DNA of 64,000 nt from Lysinibacillus sp. SGAir0095 (GTDB taxonomy: Bacteria > Bacillota > Bacilli > Bacillales_A > Planococcaceae): contig NZ_CP028083.1 of the NCBI RefSeq assembly GCF_005491425.1, positions 2,070,001-2,134,000 of the forward strand. Direction: 5' to 3'. The notes beneath the pieces were generated by a model. That model saw only the letters and a list, made by a program, of their open reading frames with translations, did no database searches and was not told where the DNA came from. The translations under genes and the position numbers were made by a program. Of this stretch, positions 16,831 through 25,112 are shown one piece after another; the stretch's first letter is position 1, and every line of letters starts with the position of its first letter.

Positions 16831-17226
16831 ATGTCTAACAAAGTAGCAATTATTGCAAGTAACGGTGGGTTATTTGACGCTTATAAAGTTTTTAACATCG
16901 CAACGGCAGCTGCCGCAACAGAAAAAGAGGTAGCTATTTTCTTCACATTTGAAGGGCTTAACTTAATCCATAAACAAGCGATGCAACAACTACCGATGCC
17001 AGAAGGAAAAGAACATTTTGCTGAAGGATTTGCAAAAGCAAACGTACCGAGCATTCCGCAATTAGTTGAAATGGCGCAAGAAATGGGCGTAAAATTTATC
17101 GGTTGTCAAATGACAATGGATGTAATGAATTTAACAAAAGAAGACTTTATAGATGGTATTGAAGTAGGTGGAGCTGTAACATTCCTTGAATTTGCTAAAG
17201 ATGCAGCACCAACTCTAACATTCTAA
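16831..17226 (+). CDS. DsrE/DsrF-like (DsrE2) sulfur-transfer protein
   Basis: A 131-residue DsrE2-family protein: VAIIASNGGLFDAYKVFNIA, EVAIFFTFEGLNLI and FIGCQMTMDVMNL with the conserved Cys92. It is shorter than the paralogue at 12001 because it lacks that protein's lysine-rich insert. In other bacteria DsrE2 proteins work with TusA and rhodanese in cytoplasmic sulfane-sulfur relay; adjacency to the TusA-rhodanese fusion fits this. The RBS is GGAGG. Confidence 0.87.
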   Translation: MSNKVAIIASNGGLFDAYKVFNIATAAAATEKEVAIFFTFEGLNLIHKQAMQQLPMPEGKEHFAEGFAKANVPSIPQLVEMAQEMGVKFIGCQMTMDVMNLTKEDFIDGIEVGGAVTFLEFAKDAAPTLTF

Positions 17227-17285
17227 TGCCAAAGTCAAAGTAGTTAAATTCTGAAACACCTAATTTCAGATAATTAGGGAAAACT

Positions 17286-17309
17286 AGTGGAAGGGAAAGC
17301 CCTTCCACT
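17286..17309 (+). other. perfect RNA hairpin between dsrE2 and the dioxygenase gene
   Basis: AGTGGAAGGG pairs perfectly with CCCTTCCACT around AAAG. No T-run follows, so it is not a standard terminator. It may stabilise the 3' end of the upstream mRNA or slow read-through into operator 10. Confidence 0.5.
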
Positions 17310-17326
17310 TAAAATAACGAAAAATA

Positions 17327-17342
17327 ATACCTATGGGGGTAA
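17327..17342 (+). promoter_or_regulatory. CstR-type operator 10, overlapping the ribosome binding site
   Basis: ATACCTATGGGGGTAA ends 6 bases before the dioxygenase ATG. The only Shine-Dalgarno-like sequence is GGGGGT at 17335-17340, inside the right arm, so one stretch serves as both DNA operator and RBS. Confidence 0.6.
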
Positions 17343-17348
17343 GTCGAT

Positions 17349-18476
17349 ATGACAGTTATTAAAATGACAGCAGCGCAAGTAGCTCGTAAAGTGATAGAAA
17401 ATAAAGAGTTATTTATCTTAGATGTACGTAACAAAGACGCATTTGAAGATTGGAAAATTGAAGGACACAGCTTTGATTATTTAAATATCCCATATTTTGA
17501 TTTATTAGATGGAGTAGACGAAATCTTGCCGAAACTTCCAACAGACAAAGATGTATTAGTTGTTTGTGCAAAAGAAGGTTCCTCTCTTATGGTCGCTGAA
17601 ATGGTATCAGAAGCCGGGCGTGATGTGTTCTACCTTGAAGGTGGAATGAAATCTTGGAGTATGTATCTAGAACCAATTAAAGTTGGTGATTTAACAGATG
17701 GTGGCGAATTGTATCAATTTGTTCGCCTTGGTAAAGGTTGTCTTTCTTATATGGTAATTTCGGAAGGGGAAGCAGCAATTATTGATGCTGTTCGTTTCAC
17801 AGATGTTTTCACAAACTTTGCAAAAGAAAAAAGCGTAGTAATTAAACACGTATTTGATACACATTTACATGCCGATCACATCTCAGGTGGTCGTTATATC
17901 GCTGAAGCAACAAATGCAACTTACTACTTACCACCAAAAGATGCTGAAGAGGTCGTATTCGATTATACACCTCTTGAAGATGGCTTAACAGTAAATATCG
18001 GTGCATCTCAAATTGAAGTAGGCGCTCTTTACTCACCAGGTCATACAATTGGTTCGACATCATTCATTGTTGATAGCAAGTATTTATTAACAGGCGACAT
18101 TTTATTCATCGATTCAATCGGTCGTCCAGACTTAGCAGGTCTTGCAGAGGACTGGGTAGGCGATCTTCGCGAAACTTTATATCATCGTTACCGTGAATTA
18201 GCAGAAGATTTAATCGTACTACCTGCTCACTTCATGATTATTGAAGAGTTAAATCAAGATGGGACTGTAGCAAAACGTTTAGGTGATTTATTTACAGAAA
18301 ACCACGGTTTAAACATAGAAAGTGAAGAGGAATTCCGTCACACAGTAACAGATAACTTACCACCACAACCAAATGCCTATGAACAAATTCGTCAAGTAAA
18401 CATGGGTAAAATTACGCCAGAGAATGACGAACAAACAGAAATGGAAATCGGTCCAAACCGTTGTGCAGTTCGCTAA
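17349..18476 (+). CDS. cstB: rhodanese-persulfide dioxygenase (CstB-like, ETHE1-type)
   Basis: A 375-residue fusion. Residues 1-110 are a rhodanese ([19 protein letters not shown], loop [15 protein letters not shown]). Residues 120 onward are an ETHE1-type metallo-beta-lactamase fold with the metal site [41 protein letters not shown] and VLPAHF. It should oxidise glutathione-like or low-molecular-weight persulfide to sulfite and thiosulfate using Fe(II) and oxygen. The domain order (rhodanese first) and length differ from S. aureus CstB, which is longer and has its rhodanese domains at the C-terminal side, so orthology is functional rather than strict. Operator 10 sits on its RBS. Sulfite produced could leave through the TauE/SafE protein downstream. 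Confidence 0.87.
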   Translation: MTVIKMTAAQVARKVIENKELFILDVRNKDAFEDWKIEGHSFDYLNIPYFDLLDGVDEILPKLPTDKDVLVVCAKEGSSLMVAEMVSEAGRDVFYLEGGMKSWSMYLEPIKVGDLTDGGELYQFVRLGKGCLSYMVISEGEAAIIDAVRFTDVFTNFAKEKSVVIKHVFDTHLHADHISGGRYIAEATNATYYLPPKDAEEVVFDYTPLEDGLTVNIGASQIEVGALYSPGHTIGSTSFIVDSKYLLTGDILFIDSIGRPDLAGLAEDWVGDLRETLYHRYRELAEDLIVLPAHFMIIEELNQDGTVAKRLGDLFTENHGLNIESEEEFRHTVTDNLPPQPNAYEQIRQVNMGKITPENDEQTEMEIGPNRCAVR

Positions 18477-18577
18477 TAAAAATTTATAAATAAGTTTAAA
18501 ACAAAAACTTCGGCAAGGAACGAAGAGAAATTCTTTCCTGCCAAATTACTTTTATGAATCTAAAGGAGAATGTAGAA

Positions 18578-18805
18578 ATGGATGTAACTCAAGTTTTAGA
18601 TGCAAAAGGATTAGCATGTCCAATGCCCATTGTACGAACAAAAAAAGCAATGGACACATTGGAATCAGGTCAAGTATTAGAAGTGCAAGCAACAGATAAA
18701 GGGGCGCTAGCCGACTTAACGGCTTGGTCGGCTGCAGCTGGCCATACTCTTTTAGAACATAAAGAGGAAGCGGATGTATTAACGTTCTATATTCAAAAAG
18801 GGTAA
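18578..18805 (+). CDS. tusA: TusA-family sulfur carrier, intact
   Basis: A 75-residue complete TusA: VLDAKGLACPMPIVRTKKAM with the sulfur-accepting Cys of CPMP, VLEVQATDKGALADLTAWSA and the final strand VLTFYIQKG. It is the only intact stand-alone TusA of the island; copies at 11724 and 12601 are broken. The ATG at 18578 follows AAAGGAG by 9 bases; an earlier in-frame ATG at 18554 lacks a good RBS. No CstR-type operator precedes it, but a hairpin (GGC-A-AGGAA at 18512 with TTCCTGCC ending at 18542) does, so expression may depend on read-through from the dioxygenase gene. Confidence 0.88.
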   Translation: MDVTQVLDAKGLACPMPIVRTKKAMDTLESGQVLEVQATDKGALADLTAWSAAAGHTLLEHKEEADVLTFYIQKG

Positions 18806-18811
18806 AAAATA

Positions 18812-18845
18812 GAAAGTGAGTTGTTCTGCGACTCACTTTTCTTAT
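18812..18845 (+). terminator. terminator between tusA and tauE
   Basis: GAAAGTGAGT pairs with ACTCACTTTTC (one T extra) around TGTTCTGCG, followed by TTATT. Some read-through to the exporter gene is likely, as no clear promoter was found after it. Confidence 0.65.
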
Positions 18846-18900
18846 TAATTGAGAGACTAAAAAATTGCAAGGTTTAATTGAATAGAAAGAAGGAAACAAC

Positions 18901-19677
18901 ATGGATATAAGTTATGTGGTCCTCCTTTTCGTTATAGGGTTTATTAGCTCCTTTCTTTCTGGGATGCTTGGCATTGGTGGTGCGATTGTTAAATACCCAA
19001 TGCTATTAATGATTCCGACAGTGTTCGGCTTCCAGGCTTTAACAGCACATGAAGTTTCCGGTATAAGCGCACTTGATGTATTATTTGTATCGATTGCTGG
19101 TGTCATAGGATTTCGAAAGGGTAGTTATTTAAATAAATCGTTAATTACTGTTATGGGGATAACGGTGCTAATAGGGACATTTATCGGTAGTTTTGGATCA
19201 CAATATTTTACGGAAGCTCAAATAAACATTGTCTACGGAATATTAGCATTATTAGCAGCCGTTATGATGTTCATTCCAAAAAAGAAGATTGATGATATAC
19301 CTTTAGAAGAAGTCACCTACAATAAACCTCTTGCCGGAATTCTCGCATTTATTGTCGGAATTGGTTCTGGTATTGTAGGTGCTGGTGGTGGATTTTTACT
19401 AATTCCAATTATGTTATTAGTATTACGTATTCCTACACGAATGACGATAGCATCCAGTTTAGCGATTACGTTTATTTCATCCATTGCGGGTTCGATAGGT
19501 AAAATCTCTACGGGGCAAGTAGAATATGTAACTGCTGTTGTTGTAATCATTGCCGGTCTGATTGCCGCTCCGATTGGTGCAAAAATCAGTAAAAAAATGA
19601 ATACAAAGATATTGCAAGGGATTCTAGCGGTTTTAATTTTAGGAACAGCGGTCAAAATATGGATAGATATACTATAG
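18901..19677 (+). CDS. tauE: TauE/SafE (TSUP) family sulfite/organosulfur exporter
   Basis: The 258-residue integral membrane protein has about eight helices in two similar halves, each starting with a glycine-rich loop: FLSGMLGIGGAIVKYPMLLM in the first and GIGSGIVGAGGGFLLIPIML in the second. This is the signature of the sulfite exporter TauE/SafE family. In the S. aureus cst cluster a TauE protein is thought to export sulfite or thiosulfate formed by the dioxygenase; the same role is inferred here. A GAAGGAAAC RBS precedes the ATG. Confidence 0.87.
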   Translation: MDISYVVLLFVIGFISSFLSGMLGIGGAIVKYPMLLMIPTVFGFQALTAHEVSGISALDVLFVSIAGVIGFRKGSYLNKSLITVMGITVLIGTFIGSFGSQYFTEAQINIVYGILALLAAVMMFIPKKKIDDIPLEEVTYNKPLAGILAFIVGIGSGIVGAGGGFLLIPIMLLVLRIPTRMTIASSLAITFISSIAGSIGKISTGQVEYVTAVVVIIAGLIAAPIGAKISKKMNTKILQGILAVLILGTAVKIWIDIL

Positions 19678-19733
19678 GAAAACAACGGAATCATAATTTC
19701 TTACAGAGAGAAAACAATAGGAGGATTGATTGT

Positions 19734-20123
19734 ATGAATTTTCACTATACAGTTCAGACAAATAAAACGATTGATGAAGCAATTGCATCTATTGAACAAC
19801 ATCTAAAAGAAAATAAATTCGGGATTCTTTGGCAATTAGACTTGACGGAAACTTTACAGAAAAAAGGTGTAGATAGTTATCGAAAGCCCTACCGAATTCT
19901 TGAAGTGTGTAATCCAGTAGAAGCAGCACGTGTAATCGAGCATAATCCTTTAGTTGGTTATTTCTTACCTTGTAAAATTACCGTTTATGAAGACGAAGGA
20001 AAAACAAAAATAGGACTTGCTAAACCAACTGCTATGATAGGTTTATTAAACGATGCTGAATTAATTTCAATAACAAAAAAAATTGAAAAAATCCTTATAG
20101 ATGTACTAGAAAAAAGTAAATAA
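19734..20123 (+). CDS. DUF302 family protein
   Basis: A 129-residue soluble protein with the DUF302 pattern: MNFHYTVQTNKTIDEAIASI, FGILWQLDLTETLQKKGVD, RILEVCNPVEAARVIEHNP, YFLPCKITVYED. The biochemical role of DUF302 is unknown; members often lie near sulfur- or redox-related genes. The two Cys residues (EVCNP, LPCKI) sit at typical positions. The ATG at 19734 follows AGGAGG by 9 bases. It is the last gene of the sulfur island and ends before a strong terminator. Confidence 0.8.
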   Translation: MNFHYTVQTNKTIDEAIASIEQHLKENKFGILWQLDLTETLQKKGVDSYRKPYRILEVCNPVEAARVIEHNPLVGYFLPCKITVYEDEGKTKIGLAKPTAMIGLLNDAELISITKKIEKILIDVLEKSK

Positions 20124-20132
20124 AGAATAATA

Positions 20133-20172
20133 GAACAGGAATGCAATGAAAAAATGCATACCTGTTTTTTCT
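20133..20172 (+). terminator. terminator closing the sulfur island
   Basis: AACAGG-A-ATGCA pairs with TGCAT-A-CCTGTT and six Ts follow. Confidence 0.8.
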
Positions 20173-20385
20173 TCTTATTAGCAATGAAGAGCTATATCTA
20201 TAAGAATTTGAAATTTTGTTGATATCAGTTTATAAGGAAGAATGGCATGTACTTAGATTATTCCAGCTAATAGAAGTTGATTGTTATTCAATTAAAGGGC
20301 GCTATTGTGGAATAAGCTTTTCTTTTTTCTTAAGCTAAAGGTCCATTACTTTCTTCTTTACCCAATGTAGTATGAGATTTTTTAT

Positions 20386-20413
20386 AACCAGGTAGTATTT
20401 GCCTGGTTTTTCT
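20386..20413 (+). terminator. orphan terminator
   Basis: AACCAGG (20386-20392) pairs with CCTGGTT (20402-20408), followed by TTTCTT. No gene directly precedes it on the plus strand. The region 20173-20385 shows no supported gene, so it may be left from a deleted one. Confidence 0.65.
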
Positions 20414-20452
20414 TATTATCAAACTTGAAACGTACGTTCTATAATTGTTTTA

Positions 20453-20554
20453 TTAATTCAGAACATGTGTTTGGATAATGTAATGAACAGCTTTTAAAAT
20501 TTCTGCAGCGTAATCAGTTAGTCGATATGATATACGTTTCAAGAACGGGCGAAA
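20453..20554 (-). pseudogene. HxlR-family regulator C-terminal relic
   Basis: The open minus-strand frame reads FRPFLKRISYRLTDYAAEIL and KAVHYIIQTHVLN. The 'KRIxYxLTDYGxxIL' wing and C-terminal helix are typical of HxlR-type winged-helix regulators. An in-frame stop cuts it off upstream. It sits divergently next to the truncated MMPL transporter gene, a common arrangement for a regulator and its exporter. Confidence 0.5.
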
Positions 20555-20636
20555 TTACAAAAAGGCGTATTAATCTTACTAAAATAGCAAATGATTCATT
20601 TAGTACTTATTGCTTTGTGAAGTATGCAAAGCATAA

Positions 20637-21365
20637 TTTCATAATCGGACGGGGACAACTTCTGTAAATATAGACATTTCTGAACAATTGAGTGACGCAT
20701 TGCCGTTATTTGCAAGTCTTATTGTTGGTTTTGATTTTATTCTGTTAGTTGTTGTATTTAGATCTATTCTTGTTCCATTAAAAGCTGTTTTAGGTTTCTT
20801 ACTTTCACTTGGTGCAACTTTGGGATTTGTAGTATTTGTTATCCAAGATGGTAATTTAATAAACTTATTTGGTTTTCCAACTGCTAGTCCTGTCTTAGCT
20901 TTCTTACCTGTTATCGTTATAGGTATCTTGTTTGGATTAGAAATGGATTATGAAGTTTTCTTAGTAAGTAGAATCCGTGAAGAATTTAGCCATACAAAAG
21001 ATGCAAAAAAAGCTATCCTTGTTGGCTTAAAAGACAGTGGGGCAGTTTTGACGGCTGCAGGCTTAATAATGGTTGCTGTCTTTGCTGGATCTATGCTTGC
21101 ACCGGATCCAATGGTTAAATCAATTGGATTTGCTTTAGCTTTTGGAATCGTCTTTGATGCATTTATTGTTAGAATGACAATTGTGCCAGCTGTCATGACT
21201 TTGATGGGTAACGCAGCATGGTATATGCCAAAATGGTTAGATAAAATCCTTCCTGATATTGATATTGAAGGAACTAAAATCCAAAAGGAAGTAATGAAAA
21301 GAGAGGATAAACTTAAAAAGAAAATATATTCTACAGCAGTAGGAGAAGGGAAGATATCAAAATAA
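20637..21365 (+). pseudogene. MMPL/RND-type transporter, C-terminal fragment
   Basis: The frame is open from 20637 and similarity is already visible before any start codon (TGTTSVNIDISEQLSDALPL). At least five membrane helices follow, including IVGFDFILLVVVFRSILVPL, FGLEMDYEVFLVSRIREEF and GFALAFGIVFDAFIVRMTIV, the classic second half of MMPL proteins such as YdfJ/YdgH. A complete MMPL transporter has 700 or more residues; here only about 240 remain. The ending (WYMPKWLDKILPDIDIEG) is complete. The proton-relay Asp/Tyr region (LEMDYEVF) is kept, but the product cannot be a working pump alone. Confidence 0.78.
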
Positions 21366-21407
21366 AGAACATTATATAAGATAGTCTTATTAAGAAAATG
21401 ACTTATT

Positions 21408-21445
21408 ATACTGTGCTTCTCGCCGAAGTACAGTATTTTATTTTG
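21408..21445 (+). terminator. terminator after the MMPL fragment
   Basis: ATACTGTGCTTC pairs with GAAGTACAGTAT (12 pairs with one G-T) around TCGCC, followed by TTTATTTT. Confidence 0.8.
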
Positions 21446-21672
21446 TTTTATATGTTCTCAAAATTTGTTTGCATTTGTCAATTATATTACAGTAAGTGAA
21501 AATCCTTTTGTCCTATTTAGTATAGAATGATTAAAGGTTCCAATTTGTAACCTGAGTTCTTAAATGTTAGTAGACATAATTTGAAAACTATTGTTGACAA
21601 ATTATCCATAAGACCTGGTCTAATTCAACGGTAAGAGCATATGAACGCAATGTAGATGAGTTTATATTTGAT

Positions 21673-22908
21673 ATGGAAGAAAAGAATATTGAACCAATAA
21701 TTGAAAATGTAACATATGAGTATACATTAAAATGGGTTAAAAGAATGGTAGAAGAAGGATATAAAGCGAAAACTATTAATCAAAAAATTTCAACCCTTTC
21801 TTCTTTATTAACTCACTATAACAACTTAGGAGTGATTAATAAGAATCCTTTTGCAGCACTTGATAAGGTGGAAGATTATGATGAGGAACATCATTCTAGA
21901 GCGTTAAGTTTGGAAGAGTTATATTTAGTTTATAAAGCTTCATATGAATTGCAATCAAGGGGTGTAAATGTATTAATCCCTATCTCGATTGAAATTTTTA
22001 CAGCCTTACGTTCGACATCTTTAAAAAAGCTAACGGTTAAATCCGTATCAATCGAGAAAAATGGATTAGAGTTTAAAAGAGAGAGTAGAAATGGAAAGAA
22101 GAAAATTGAAGAATCTAAGAAAGGTGATAAAGGAAATCGAAAAAATAAGTCTTTTTTCTTACCACTACCACCTAAATCAATGTCTCTACTTGTAAAACAT
22201 ATCGAAGGTCTTGATTCCGATGATCCGTTATTATATGGACTGAAAGGAAAGGCATTAGAAAATAAACAAATGAACTATATTACGAACAAGATTTGTGAGC
22301 ATTTGAAGTGGATGGAGAAGAAAGTGTCTACTAATAAAGATACGGATGAACTGGTTAAAAAAGAACAATTCTTTACGCCACATGCATTCCGTTACACACT
22401 GGCATCTTTACTGGATGAAATGGAAGTAGAACGTGATACTATTAAGTTTCTTCTATTACATTCAAATAAAAACTTTGATTCATTAGATCCATATATACTT
22501 CGTTTCAACAAGCATACTAATAACATAAAGGCTGCCCAAATTTTACTGGAAACGGTGCTAGAAACTGCCCTAGAGCTTGATATGAATTATAGTATCAAAT
22601 TAAATTTTAAAGATGTGACTAATCATTTAAAACTTGCTTATCAATATCAGTTATATAACGAACATTATTACGTACAGCTAAAGGAACAAATTATCTCTAG
22701 TGCTTTAGCTGATATATTTAACAATTTCAGAAGTCCTGTTCCTGGTCAAGTACCACAGCACACTAATTTAATGGCTAATAACTTTGGACATCAAATGTTG
22801 CCAACACAACAGTCAATTCAACAAATGCCAATTAATTCAATACCAGCAGAAAAAACATTGGACCAATTTATGTCTCTAATGAACAATTTTAATCAACGTG
22901 GTATGTAA
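21673..22908 (+). CDS. tyrosine recombinase/integrase, probably 5'-truncated
   Basis: The 411-residue protein has the catalytic layout of tyrosine recombinases: first Arg in FTALRSTSLKKL, PHAFRYTLASLLDE (HxxR), LLLHSNKNFDSLDPYI (His and nucleophile Tyr). It has a long charged insert (KKKIEESKKGDKGNRKNK) and an Asn/Gln-rich C-terminal tail of about 120 residues outside the catalytic domain. The frame is open from 21598 and already shows SAM-like core-binding sequence (WSNSTVRAYERNVDEFIFDM) before the first ATG, so the true N-terminus seems lost. It converges with a second recombinase at 22967. Mobile-element origin is likely, but no other element genes are near. Confidence 0.7.
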   Translation: MEEKNIEPIIENVTYEYTLKWVKRMVEEGYKAKTINQKISTLSSLLTHYNNLGVINKNPFAALDKVEDYDEEHHSRALSLEELYLVYKASYELQSRGVNVLIPISIEIFTALRSTSLKKLTVKSVSIEKNGLEFKRESRNGKKKIEESKKGDKGNRKNKSFFLPLPPKSMSLLVKHIEGLDSDDPLLYGLKGKALENKQMNYITNKICEHLKWMEKKVSTNKDTDELVKKEQFFTPHAFRYTLASLLDEMEVERDTIKFLLLHSNKNFDSLDPYILRFNKHTNNIKAAQILLETVLETALELDMNYSIKLNFKDVTNHLKLAYQYQLYNEHYYVQLKEQIISSALADIFNNFRSPVPGQVPQHTNLMANNFGHQMLPTQQSIQQMPINSIPAEKTLDQFMSLMNNFNQRGM

Positions 22909-22926
22909 TGTTGTTGATATAGAATT

Positions 22927-22959
22927 AAAGACGAACAACAAAAAATGTTGTTCGTCTTT
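22927..22959. terminator. perfect 14-bp hairpin between convergent recombinase genes
   Basis: AAAGACGAACAACA (22927-22940) pairs perfectly with TGTTGTTCGTCTTT (22946-22959) around AAAAA. It can serve as a bidirectional terminator; in this setting an integrase-related site is a less likely alternative. Confidence 0.65.
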
Positions 22960-22966
22960 GGTATTA

Positions 22967-23878
22967 TTAGTCATTAAAAAGATTAAAAGAGTCAATAGCT
23001 TTCTTTTTTTGTTGGAATTCAACGTGTGTATAAACTTCCGTCGAGGTAATACTCTCATGACCCAATAATTCCTGTAAAACGCGTAAATCTACGTTCTCTT
23101 TATTCTCTTGCAACATCAGTGTCGCAAATGTATGTCGTAAGTGATGTAAAGAAAAACGGGAAGGAGGCAGACCTGCTTTTTTTAGAACTTTTTTAAAGAT
23201 GCTATGCAATCCCCGTGGATCAAGTATTTTACCATCTTTATTTAAGAAAACATGTTCCGTACTGTATATTTGATACGCTTGTAAAGACGCTTTATACGTA
23301 ACAAGAAGGGGAATCAGGTGAAGATGGAGCGGTAATAACCGTTCTTTTTTCCCTTTTCCATGTATTCGAATCGTTTGATTCGAAAAATCTAGTTGCTGCC
23401 ACGTAAGTGAAACCAATTCAGATCGTCTCATACCAGTTGTTGCTAACAACTTGATCATCACCTCATTTCGTTTTGAAAAACGGGTATGATCTTGTTCGAG
23501 TGCGCGGAATAGATGCTGTAAATCTGTTGTCGTCAAATAGACCACCAGTTTTTCATCTGTTTTTGGCGTTTCTATATCAAACATGAAGTCATGGTTGATA
23601 TATTTCTCACGTACACAATACTTTGTGAAGGATTTCAGACAAGAAATCTTTCGATTCAACGACCGAGGACTTTGATGTCGTTTACCTAGTAGATGTTGAA
23701 TAAATCGACGTACATTTAATTTAGTAATGTCATTTAACTCAGTTGAACAGCCGTAATCAGCTAAGAAGGAAAAGAATGATTTAAGATCGTATTCGTAGCT
23801 TAGAACAGTATGTTCCGAGTAATTTTTTTCGACTTGAATGTACAAAAGGAAATCTTCAATCGCAGTATTAAGATTCAT
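22967..23878 (-). CDS. XerC/XerD-like tyrosine recombinase
   Basis: The 303-residue protein is complete. The N-terminal core-binding domain (FLLYIQVEKNYSEHTVLSYE) is followed by the catalytic domain with Arg in TTGMRRSELVSLTWQQLD, Lys in HGKGKKERLLPL, HHLRHTFATLML, LLGHESITSTEVYTHV with the nucleophile Tyr. It matches the XerC/D/CodV size but is not beside the usual chromosomal neighbours, so it is more likely an accessory integrase than the dif-site recombinase. An AGGTTTA motif lies just before the start. It faces the truncated integrase across a perfect hairpin. Confidence 0.85.
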   Translation of the reverse strand: MNLNTAIEDFLLYIQVEKNYSEHTVLSYEYDLKSFFSFLADYGCSTELNDITKLNVRRFIQHLLGKRHQSPRSLNRKISCLKSFTKYCVREKYINHDFMFDIETPKTDEKLVVYLTTTDLQHLFRALEQDHTRFSKRNEVMIKLLATTGMRRSELVSLTWQQLDFSNQTIRIHGKGKKERLLPLHLHLIPLLVTYKASLQAYQIYSTEHVFLNKDGKILDPRGLHSIFKKVLKKAGLPPSRFSLHHLRHTFATLMLQENKENVDLRVLQELLGHESITSTEVYTHVEFQQKKKAIDSFNLFND

Positions 23879-23970
23879 TAATTAAACCTCCAGGTAATGA
23901 TGTTTAAACGATAACGCATTATCTGTACAAAAAACCCAAATTATTGTTTAAAAGGAGAATTATCGTTCAC

Positions 23971-24176
23971 ATGAAAAGCAATAAAAATTATAAGGAACTT
24001 AACAGGAAGAAGTCGAAGAGTACGGATATTATAGGAACTTTAAAGTACAACCCCTCTTCTATCGCAAAATTTTTCTAGTTTACATAATATCTATTATAGG
24101 AAGTTATGTATCATTTCAAAAGTATACTTTTAATAGTGAGACAGAATTGAAAAATGTTTTTAAACAGCATTCATAA
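23971..24176 (+). pseudogene. small membrane protein gene, apparently frameshifted
   Basis: An ATG behind AAAGGAG starts MKSNKNYKELN. A shift to another frame near 24000 gives a long sensible continuation, QEEVEEYGYYRNFKVQPLFY, one hydrophobic helix (IFLVYIISIIGSYVSF), then a charged end, KNVFKQHS. Neither frame alone makes a complete protein, so I read it as a single-helix membrane protein of about 68 residues broken by one indel. No family was recognised. Support is moderate to low. Confidence 0.35.
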
Positions 24177-24246
24177 GACTCTTACATGAAATCAGCCGAT
24201 TTTTTTCTAGTGTTTATTTTTAATTAATTTCTTCAAAAACTATTTG

Positions 24247-24293
24247 CAAATTAAAAATGCATCCTGGTTTAACCAAGCTGCATTTTTAATTTG
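24247..24293 (-). terminator. terminator of the ydhK-like gene
   Basis: A perfect 15-bp stem (CAAATTAAAAATGCA with TGCATTTTTAATTTG) and a 17-base loop lie immediately downstream of the minus-strand stop. Confidence 0.8.
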
Positions 24294-24296
24294 AAT

Positions 24297-24875
24297 TTAT
24301 TCTATGGCTGATAATTCACTTTCTGTGACCCATTTATGATTCTTTACTTCTTCACCTGAAGTTGAAATGTAATCTACCATATATACCGTAGTTTCTGTTG
24401 CTGAATCGATTGTTGCATTTGCTCCTTGCATGCCTTCCATATGATTTGCCTTAAGAGTTACTTGATCTCCAGACTTTAAAGTTTCTTGTTCAGCCTCTTC
24501 TAATTCTTCATGGATGACCCACTTATGTTTAGTCACTGGCTCCCCACCAATTGTTGGTGTGTAAGTTACTGAATAAACCGTAGTATCAAATGCACCAACT
24601 ATAGTAGCTTCAGCCCCATTCATTCCTTCCATGTGATTAGTTTGAATGATTGCTTTACTGTCGGCTGGGTATGTTGGATTAGTTGATTCTTTTAAACCAG
24701 TTGGAATTTCTCCATCACTTGAGTGATTCATGGAAGAATGATCCGTATCATAGGATTCCTCCAAATTCTTTCCCGAATTTTCATGTACTTCGTCTTCATT
24801 ATTATCATTGGCACATGCTGATAGTGATATAACTGCTGCCAATGAAATAATCCCAAATATTTTTTTATTAAACAA
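24297..24875 (-). CDS. ydhK: YdhK-family lipoprotein with two DUF1541 repeats
   Basis: The 192-residue lipoprotein has signal sequence IFGIISLAAVISLSAC with lipidated Cys21, an acidic Ser/His-rich linker (HSSMNHSS) and two similar repeats. Each repeat contains NHMEGMxGAxATI, a TTVYxVxY strand and HKWV (about residues 73-128 and 134-190). The Met-His motifs resemble copper- or metal-binding sites, but the function is not established. In Bacillus YdhK is a cell-surface protein. A two-component system encoded on the same strand 240 bases upstream may control it. It ends before a strong terminator. Confidence 0.85.
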   Translation of the reverse strand: MFNKKIFGIISLAAVISLSACANDNNEDEVHENSGKNLEESYDTDHSSMNHSSDGEIPTGLKESTNPTYPADSKAIIQTNHMEGMNGAEATIVGAFDTTVYSVTYTPTIGGEPVTKHKWVIHEELEEAEQETLKSGDQVTLKANHMEGMQGANATIDSATETTVYMVDYISTSGEEVKNHKWVTESELSAIE

Positions 24876-25112
24876 TTAAAACCACTCCAATTCTAAATAC
24901 TTGAATTTTTTAATTCATATTTTATATTCCACATTATAAACACCAAATTTGCAAAAACTATGCAGATTAATTGTATTATCTTAATTCTTTGAAAGCATCC
25001 GAAAAAACAATCAAGAGTACCTATAATTATTTGAAAATTACCCGTAAATATTTGAAATAATCTTACCACCTGCCTACTTATTTGTAAGAGTGCTAAAATT
25101 ATCGGTAATGAT

